This document shows positions 58,988 through 64,000 of a DNA stretch of 64,000 nucleotides, one piece after another; positions within the stretch are counted from its first letter, which is position 1, and every line of letters begins with the position of its first letter. Under the pieces are notes generated by a model. The model had not been told where the DNA came from, searched no databases, and worked only from the letters and a program-made list of their open reading frames with translations. Source of the DNA: Kitasatospora sp. SUK 42 (GTDB taxonomy: Bacteria > Actinomycetota > Actinomycetes > Streptomycetales > Streptomycetaceae); NCBI RefSeq assembly GCF_015776785.2, contig NZ_LFMD02000002.1, forward strand, positions 2,058,176 to 2,122,175, in the 5' to 3' direction. A program made the position numbers and the translations under genes.

Positions 58988-60235
58988 CTACAGGCCCTGG
59001 GTGCAGGTCGGTTGGGCACCGCTGACGTCGTAGGTGGAGATCCCGGGTACCTGGACGTTGGGGCAGGTGTGCGGATTGATGACCCCGGGTGCGGTGTAAG
59101 TGACGTTCCAGGTCCCCTGGTTCAGGCCGCTGGGGTTGACGGTGAGTACTTCGCGCGGGCTCCCGGTTGGTACCTGCGCGGTGGTGGAGGCCTGGAAGGT
59201 GTCCCCGGCCTTCGGCGGGTTCGGCGCGCCGACGCGGCTGCCGGACACCGTGAGGGTGACGGGGAAGGTCGGCTGGATACTGGCCAGCGTCTGAAAGGCC
59301 AGCGTTGCGAACAGCGAACCGGTGGCGGGGGGAGGCGGGTTGCCCTTCGCGAGGGGGACGAACAGGTCCTGGTGGGTGTACAGGTTGTCGGTGCTCGCGG
59401 CGGTCAGCCGCCAGGTGGTGTCGTAGGTCTGACTGTTGAACGACATACTGGCGACAGCCTTGTCCTTCCAGGTCCCGACACCGGAGAAGGCACCCTGGGG
59501 TGTTCCGGCATTCTGGTAGAACAACCAGATGTTGGCGGCGTTCGACACGCTCCAGTTCAGCGTCACGGTCCCGCCTGCCGGAACCGGAACCGGTGCGGCG
59601 GTGAAGGAATCGATGACCGGCTTCACCGGCGGCGGAGGCGGCGGGGAGAAGGGGTTCCAACCGACGAACGCGCCCCCGAGGACGCCCTGGTTGACGTACA
59701 GGTTGCCATCGAGGCCCTTGACCACCACGAACAGGTAGTTGTGCTGTGGGCCGACGAGTGCGGCGGCGGGGGCGGCGTCGGTCTGGCCGTCGCCGTTGAG
59801 TTCGACGAAGGGGGTGCCTGCGCCGCCCTGTTGCCAGTGGCTGTAGAAGATGTGGCCGTTGGGGTCGGTCGCGACGATGGCGATGGTGTTGTCGGCGGCG
59901 GTGATGGCGGGGGCGGTTCTGGTCGCGAAGGCGATGTCGTTCCAGCCGGTGAAGTTGCCGCCGAGGACGCCCTGGTTGAGGTAGAGGTCGGCGGTGTCGC
60001 CCATGCCTTTGACGAGGGCGTACAGGTAGTTGTGCTGTGGGCCGACCAGTGCGACGGCGGGGGCCGTGCCGGTCCGGCCGTTGCCCGGCAGCTCCGTGAA
60101 GCCGTTGGCACCTTGGCCGAGCGGCCACCAGGTGAAGTAGATGGCACCGTTCGCGTCGACCGCAGCCACGGCGGTGAGGTTGCCCGAACCGGTGGCGGCC
60201 GGCGCGAGCCTGGTCGGTACGGTGACTAAGGACAT
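58988..60235 (-). CDS. PLL-like beta-propeller repeat protein with Ig-like domain
   Basis: The 415-residue protein has two near-identical modules of about 90 residues. They share ALVGPQHNYL and NQGVLGGNFTGWN/NQGVLGGAFVGWN and resemble PLL/tectonin propeller blades. A Pro-rich hinge (FSPPPPPPVKP) and an Ig-like region (about 210-300, GGTVTLNWSVSNAANIWLFY) follow, then a Pro-rich C-terminal part. No signal peptide is visible although the make-up suggests an extracellular binding protein. GGAGG lies 9-10 nt before the ATG. Only two blades are seen, so it may oligomerise to complete a propeller. Confidence 0.7.
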   Translation of the reverse strand: MSLVTVPTRLAPAATGSGNLTAVAAVDANGAIYFTWWPLGQGANGFTELPGNGRTGTAPAVALVGPQHNYLYALVKGMGDTADLYLNQGVLGGNFTGWNDIAFATRTAPAITAADNTIAIVATDPNGHIFYSHWQQGGAGTPFVELNGDGQTDAAPAAALVGPQHNYLFVVVKGLDGNLYVNQGVLGGAFVGWNPFSPPPPPPVKPVIDSFTAAPVPVPAGGTVTLNWSVSNAANIWLFYQNAGTPQGAFSGVGTWKDKAVASMSFNSQTYDTTWRLTAASTDNLYTHQDLFVPLAKGNPPPPATGSLFATLAFQTLASIQPTFPVTLTVSGSRVGAPNPPKAGDTFQASTTAQVPTGSPREVLTVNPSGLNQGTWNVTYTAPGVINPHTCPNVQVPGISTYDVSGAQPTCTQGL

Positions 60236-60586
60236 GGCGAGACGCCTCCGCGTGTGCCGGTCCCGGAGTGTTCCAGCGGAGACCGGGGACGGTGTCGTGG
60301 TTCCGGTCGGGGCCTCCTCCCTGCTATCAACACTTCGCCCGCCTCCTTGAGGCTGTCAACCGCAGGCGGGGATTGCCCGGGGGAACCACGAGGTCGCGGT
60401 GGCGGCGGTCTTCATCCTGATGCTGCCCGCGGCCGGGGCGGGCCGAGGTGTGGCCCGATGCGGAAGGCGTTGACGATCCAGGAGCCGGTTGCCGGCCGAC
60501 CGCAACCAGAACTGCAACCACGAGACGACGAAGGCCCCTGGAAACTGCCGCCAACCGGTCGGGGCCTTTCGTTTGCCCTGGCGGGC
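60236..60586. other. Intergenic region left of the tRNA-Ser fragment
   Basis: No gene is supported. CGACGAAGGCCCC at about 60528 resembles the start of the tRNA-Ser terminator at 61697, suggesting that some tRNA-flanking sequence is also duplicated. Confidence 0.4.
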
Positions 60587-60644
60587 GAAGGCGGAGGATA
60601 CGAGATTCGAACTCGTGAGGGGTTGCCCCCAACACGCTTTCCAA
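60587..60644. repeat. Distal attachment-site copy: 3' half of tRNA-Ser
   Basis: The 58 bp are identical to 61735-61792. They cover tRNA-Ser(GGA) from the 3' end through the T-arm and variable arm to the anticodon loop, and stop abruptly 2 nt past the anticodon. The 5' half of a tRNA is absent. This is the pattern left by integration of an element into the tRNA. Confidence 0.75.
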
Positions 60645-60686
60645 TTCTCCTCGGTGCCGTCCGCCGGGGTCCTTGCTCTCGGCGGA

Positions 60687-61037
60687 TCAGAGGGTGGCGG
60701 CGCGCAGTGCGATCAGGGCGATGGAGGCCATGGTGAGGACCACCGCCGGAAGCGCGCCCTTGCGGTCGCCGACTCGCAGGTGGGAGGCGACCGCCCCGGC
60801 GAAATAGAGCGTCAGGCCGATCGCAGCGGCGATTCCGACGGGTCCCCACCAGAGTCCGGCGATCGCACCGGCCGCGCCCGCGATCTGAGCGCCGATCAGG
60901 AAAGCCATCATGCCCTGCGGTATTCCGAGGGTGGACATCTGCTCGGTGATGTGCCGCGTCCGCAGGGACTTGGCCCCGGCCGATACCAGGAGAACGGCCG
61001 ACATGAACACAGTGACGACGGCAAGGGAGACGAACAC
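60687..61037 (-). CDS. DoxX-like membrane protein
   Basis: The 116-residue protein has four hydrophobic helices (VFVSLAVVTVFMSAVLLVSAG, MMAFLIGAQIAGAAGAIAGL and two more) and the DoxX-like KSLRTRHITEQMSTLGIPQG segment. The GTG 61037 start has TTGAGG 9 nt upstream; TTG 61070 lacks one. It is divergent to the HxlR regulator, which probably controls it. Confidence 0.8.
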   Translation of the reverse strand: MFVSLAVVTVFMSAVLLVSAGAKSLRTRHITEQMSTLGIPQGMMAFLIGAQIAGAAGAIAGLWWGPVGIAAAIGLTLYFAGAVASHLRVGDRKGALPAVVLTMASIALIALRAATL

Positions 61038-61119
61038 GGCTGAAACCTCAATCGTGCGAGATGCGAGCAAGGGACGTGCGCACCTCGACGACGATAGGCG
61101 GCCGATAGGTACCTCCAGG

Positions 61120-61125
61120 TAACCT
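61120..61125 (+). promoter_or_regulatory. -10 box and operator of the HxlR gene
   Basis: TAACCT ends 7 nt before the ATG at 61133. It lies inside the imperfect inverted repeat AGGTAC-CTCCAG-GTAACCT, a likely autoregulatory site. Confidence 0.5.
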
Positions 61126-61132
61126 TCGGGGT

Positions 61133-61564
61133 ATGAGCCAGCGACCCGGAATCGCCTTCCTCGCCGACTGCCCCGCTCTCCTGGCCATGGAGATCATCGC
61201 CAGCAAGTGGTCCATGGTCACGCTCTTCGCGCTGACCGACGGCCCGTTGCGCCACGGCGAGCTGGTCGAGTTGAGTGGCGGCATCTCACGCAAGGTACTG
61301 ACTCAGACGCTGCGCCGGCTCCAGGCCAACGGGCTCGTCGAGCGGCACGCGTATGCCGAGGCGCCGCCGCGGGTGGAATACGGCCTGACCGATCTGGGGC
61401 GAACCCTGGAGGAGCCCATCAGGTTGCTCACCACCTGGGCGCGGGAGAACGGCGAGGCGGTCCTCGCCTTCCGGGAAGCAGCCGACGCGGCCACAACCAC
61501 CGAGGCGGACCAGGCGACCCCGGTGAAGATCCTTCCTGCCGATGAGAACCTGAACCGTTTCTGA
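61133..61564 (+). CDS. HxlR-family regulator
   Basis: The 143-residue winged-helix protein reads LLAMEIIASKWSMVTLFALT, then GPLRHGELVELSGGISRKVL and QTLRRLQANGLVERHAYA, the HxlR signature. The usual N-terminal Cys is Cys13. These regulators respond to electrophiles or redox stress and usually control an adjacent enzyme gene, here the DoxX-like gene. Confidence 0.9.
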   Translation: MSQRPGIAFLADCPALLAMEIIASKWSMVTLFALTDGPLRHGELVELSGGISRKVLTQTLRRLQANGLVERHAYAEAPPRVEYGLTDLGRTLEEPIRLLTTWARENGEAVLAFREAADAATTTEADQATPVKILPADENLNRF

Positions 61565-61697
61565 TCAACAGCTTTCGGCGGGGCTTCGCGGCGGGGTCGT
61601 TCGGTCCGGCCACGTCGGTGCCCGTCACGACAGCGCCGCAACGGAGAGCTGGTTCGCCCTGTTCCAGGCCGGGACCACCGGCCCGTCCCAGCAGACG

Positions 61698-61734
61698 ACG
61701 AAGGCCCGGACCGCTGAGCGGTCCGGGCCTTCGT
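61698..61734 (-). terminator. Terminator of tRNA-Ser(GGA)
   Basis: ACGAAGGCCCGGACCGCT and AGCGGTCCGGGCCTTCGT form a perfect 18-bp stem 6 nt after the tRNA 3' end. Confidence 0.85.
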
Positions 61735-61792
61735 GAAGGCGGAGGATACGAGATTCGAACTCGTGAGGGGTTGCCCCCAACACGCTTTCCAA
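61735..61792. repeat. Proximal attachment-site copy inside tRNA-Ser
   Basis: This is the partner of the 58-bp repeat at 60587-60644, lying 1,148 bp away. It forms the 3' half of the intact tRNA. Confidence 0.75.
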
Positions 61793-61824
61793 GCGTGCGC
61801 CCTAGGCCTCTAGGCGAATCCTCC
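61740..61824 (-). tRNA. tRNA-Ser (anticodon GGA)
   Basis: On the minus strand the acceptor arms are GGAGGAT and ATCCTCC, the T-arm is ACGAGTTCGAATCTCGT and the variable arm is long. The anticodon GGA corresponds to 61788-61790. CCA is not encoded. Confidence 0.95.
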
Positions 61825-61934
61825 GAGGGAGAGCTTAGTACATGTTTCGGGGTGCTCGCGACCATCGATCCCGCAGGCGGGAGGGTGGGGGTGGCCTGTG
61901 GATCGTTGGGGCGGGAATCCGGTACTGTGGGGGG

Positions 61935-62024
61935 CAGCCCCTCGTGTGGCGTCATCTCTCTGAACCCCCCCAGGGCCGGAAGGCAGCAAGGGTAGGAGGG
62001 CTCTGGCGGGTGCACGGGGGGTCT
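61935..62024 (+). ncRNA. ffs: Signal recognition particle RNA (4.5S)
   Basis: GGCCGGAAGGCAGCAAGGG is the universal SRP tip (domain IV) that binds Ffh. The outer stem pairs CCCCUCGUG with CACGGGGG. TACTGT (61923-61928) is a good -10 box and predicts a 5' end near 61935. Its place just before dnaX is usual in actinobacteria. Ends are approximate. Confidence 0.88.
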
Positions 62025-62103
62025 TTGCGTTCCCGGGGCCGTGCGGGGCCGTGCGGGACGGGGCCGGGGGGTGAGGGGCGACGCGTTTGTCGGTCCGTCC
62101 CGA

Positions 62104-62109
62104 TATCGT
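62104..62109 (+). promoter_or_regulatory. -10 box of dnaX
   Basis: TATCGT ends 7 nt before the GTG at 62117, predicting a leaderless mRNA. Confidence 0.5.
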
Positions 62110-62116
62110 CGGTGGT

Positions 62117-64000
62117 GTGTCCCTAGCCCTGTACCGCCGCTACCGCCCCGAGACCTTCGCGGAGGTCATCGGGCAGGAGCACGTGACCGCTCCGCTCCAG
62201 CAGGCCCTGCGCAACAACAGGGTCAACCACGCGTACCTGTTCAGCGGGCCGCGCGGCTGTGGCAAGACGACGAGCGCGCGCATCCTGGCCCGCTGCCTGA
62301 ACTGCGAGCAGGGGCCGACGCCGACGCCCTGCGGGGAGTGCCAGTCCTGTCGGGACCTCGCGACCGGCGGGCCCGGCTCGATCGACGTGATCGAGATCGA
62401 CGCGGCCTCGCACGGTGGTGTGGACGACGCGCGCGAGCTGCGCGAGCGGGCGTTCTTCGCGCCGGTGCACAGCCGGTACAAGATCTTCATCCTGGACGAG
62501 GCGCACATGGTGACCTCGGCCGGGTTCAACGCGCTGCTCAAGGTGGTCGAGGAGCCGCCGGAGCACCTCAAGTTCATCTTCGCGACCACCGAGCCGGAGA
62601 AGGTGATCGGGACGATCCGGTCCCGGACGCACCACTACCCGTTCCGGCTGGTCCCGCCCGGCACGCTGCGCGACTACCTGGCGGACGTGTGCGGGCGCGA
62701 GGGCATCCAGGTCGAGGACCCGGTCTTCCCGCTGGTGGTGCGGGCCGGAGCGGGCTCGGTGCGTGACTCCATGTCGGTCATGGACCAGCTGCTGGCCGGT
62801 GCCGACGAGGAGGGCGTCACCTACCAGATGGCCACGGCGCTGCTCGGGTACACCGACTCGGCGCTGCTGGACGAGGTGGTCGACGCCTTCGCCGCGCACG
62901 ACGGGGCGACGGTGTTCCAGGTGATCGACCGGGTGGTCGAGGGCGGGCACGACCCGCGCCGTTTCGTCACCGACCTGCTGGAGCGGCTGCGCGACCTGGT
63001 GATCCTCGCCACCGTGCCGGAGGCGGGGGAGAAGGGGCTGATCGACGCCCCGGCCGACCGGGTCGCGGTGATGCAGGCGCAGGCGGACGCGTTCGGCGCG
63101 GCCGAGCTGAGCCGGGCGGCCGACCTCGTCAACACCGGGCTGACCGAGATGCGCGGCAACGCGGCGCCGCGGTTGCAGCTGGAGCTGATCTGCGCCCGGG
63201 TGATGCTGCCGGGCGCGTACAGCGACGAGCTGTCGTTGCAGGCGCGTCTGGACAAGCTGGAGCGGCGGGCGGCGGCGGGCGGGTTCGCCGCGGCCGCGCC
63301 GTTGGGCGCCCCGATGGCGGCGCCCGTGGCCGCTCCGGTGGCGGCGCCCATGGCCGCCCCGGTCGCCGTGCCGGTGGCCGTGCCCGGGGGAGACGCCGCC
63401 CCGGCGATGGACGTGCCCGCCCCGGCGCCCGCGCCCGTCCAGGCGCAGCCCGTGCAGGCGCCGCCCGCACCCGCCGCGCCCGCACCGGGCGCCTGGCCGA
63501 TCCCGCGCAGCTTCCCGCCCGCCGGCGGTGCCCCGGCCCCGGCCGCAGCGCCCGTGCCGCAGCCGCAGGCCGCCCAGCCGGCCCCGGCCCCGGCTCCGGC
63601 CCCCGCGCCGGTGCAGGCCGCGCCGCCCGCACCCGCCGCGGTCCCCGGCGGCCAGCCGTCCGCGGCCGCGCAGCAGGGCGCCGCGCAGATCCGGCAGCTG
63701 TGGCCGCAGATCCTGGAGGCGGTGAAGAACCGCCGCCGCTTCACCTGGATCCTGCTCAGCCAGAACGGCCAGGTGGCCGGGTTCGACGGCAGCACGCTCC
63801 AGGTCTCGTTCATCAACGCCGGCGCCCGGGACAGCTTCGTCGGCAGCAACAGCGACGACGTGCTGCGCCAGGCGCTGTCCGACGCGCTGGGTGTGGACTG
63901 GCGGATCGAGTGCATCGTCGACCCGTCCGGTGGGGCGGGCGGCGGGGCGGGCGCGGCTCCGAGCGCGCCCCCGAGCGGTGGCGACGTTGGTCTTGGACTC
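62117..64000 (+). CDS. dnaX: DNA polymerase III subunit gamma/tau, partial
   Basis: The first 628 codons are in the window; the gene continues past the right edge. The AAA+ clamp-loader part has Walker A GPRGCGKT (44-51), zinc cysteines Cys60, Cys63, Cys72, Cys75 and Cys78, Walker B ILDEAH (125-130) and sensor FATTE (155-159). A long Ala/Pro-rich linker (about 390-515) follows, then the start of the tau C-terminal domain (QLWPQILEAVKNRRRFTWIL). It loads the sliding clamp and organises the replisome. The GTG start appears leaderless. Confidence 0.97.
   Translation, partial: MSLALYRRYRPETFAEVIGQEHVTAPLQQALRNNRVNHAYLFSGPRGCGKTTSARILARCLNCEQGPTPTPCGECQSCRDLATGGPGSIDVIEIDAASHGGVDDARELRERAFFAPVHSRYKIFILDEAHMVTSAGFNALLKVVEEPPEHLKFIFATTEPEKVIGTIRSRTHHYPFRLVPPGTLRDYLADVCGREGIQVEDPVFPLVVRAGAGSVRDSMSVMDQLLAGADEEGVTYQMATALLGYTDSALLDEVVDAFAAHDGATVFQVIDRVVEGGHDPRRFVTDLLERLRDLVILATVPEAGEKGLIDAPADRVAVMQAQADAFGAAELSRAADLVNTGLTEMRGNAAPRLQLELICARVMLPGAYSDELSLQARLDKLERRAAAGGFAAAAPLGAPMAAPVAAPVAAPMAAPVAVPVAVPGGDAAPAMDVPAPAPAPVQAQPVQAPPAPAAPAPGAWPIPRSFPPAGGAPAPAAAPVPQPQAAQPAPAPAPAPAPVQAAPPAPAAVPGGQPSAAAQQGAAQIRQLWPQILEAVKNRRRFTWILLSQNGQVAGFDGSTLQVSFINAGARDSFVGSNSDDVLRQALSDALGVDWRIECIVDPSGGAGGGAGAAPSAPPSGGDVGLGL

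Overview
The window is about 72-73% G+C with extreme GC3 coding bias, GTG and TTG starts, and SigF/SigN-type sporulation sigma factors next to tadA and upp. It also carries a geosmin synthase and 4-bp overlapping operons. It comes from a Streptomyces- or Kitasatospora-type actinomycete chromosome. Both ends lie inside genes: a PAS-domain protein at the left edge and dnaX at the right edge. Gene order around sigN-sigF-tadA-upp resembles the core region known from Streptomyces coelicolor, so most of the window is core chromosome with accessory insertions.

Layout, left to right. 0-2.7 kb: PAS protein, tRNA-Ser(GCT), two identical tRNA-Arg(ACG) genes, and a flavohaemoglobin-like gene preceded by a tiny globin-like ORF. 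3-7 kb: a membrane SPFH protein coupled to an NlpC/P60 wall hydrolase, an aldo/keto reductase and a small membrane protein. 7-17.3 kb: an eight-gene minus-strand exopolysaccharide locus. It encodes a secreted CE18/Agd3-like deacetylase, a PelF-like glycosyltransferase, a polytopic membrane protein in the PelG position, three nucleotide-sugar enzymes, a GH135 (spherulin-4) protein and a GH114 lipoprotein. I predict a partly deacetylated, galactosamine-rich polymer of the Pel/galactosaminogalactan type. 17.7-25.8 kb: tyrosine phosphatase, sigN, sigF, small proteins, tRNA-Ser(CGA), tadA and its partner, upp, and a LytR_C protein. 26-34 kb: HerA-like ATPase, TIM-barrel-like protein, rhomboid, PEBP protein, WYL regulator with MFS pump, and an HhH-GPD repair protein.

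34.2-39.7 kb holds the most interesting accessory locus: an XRE/TPR regulator followed by three genes joined by GTGA overlaps. They encode a TIR-domain protein, a STAND-like P-loop protein and a membrane-anchored protein. The TIR protein (C-terminus) and the P-loop protein (N-terminus) share the motif NTGSGxQNI. This resembles RHIM/PP-type amyloid signalling motifs and suggests a TIR effector recruited by a sensor, a candidate anti-phage or conflict system.

39.8-61.5 kb: geosmin synthase geoA and a series of small regulator/enzyme pairs. These include an ArsR-like regulator facing a P450-DinB fusion, and a TetR regulator facing an MFS pump with four regularly spaced palindromes. There is also a LuxR remnant, an FAD protein/PEP-swivel protein pair, a double AsnC regulator facing an MFS pump, and a beta-propeller-like protein. 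At 60.6-61.8 kb a 58-bp direct repeat of the 3' half of tRNA-Ser(GGA) brackets a 1.1-kb segment (DoxX-like plus HxlR regulator), a fossil attachment-site pair. The window ends with the SRP RNA (ffs) and dnaX.

A recurrent feature is a TANNNT -10 box 6-7 nt before the start codon. It occurs at least eight times and predicts leaderless transcripts.
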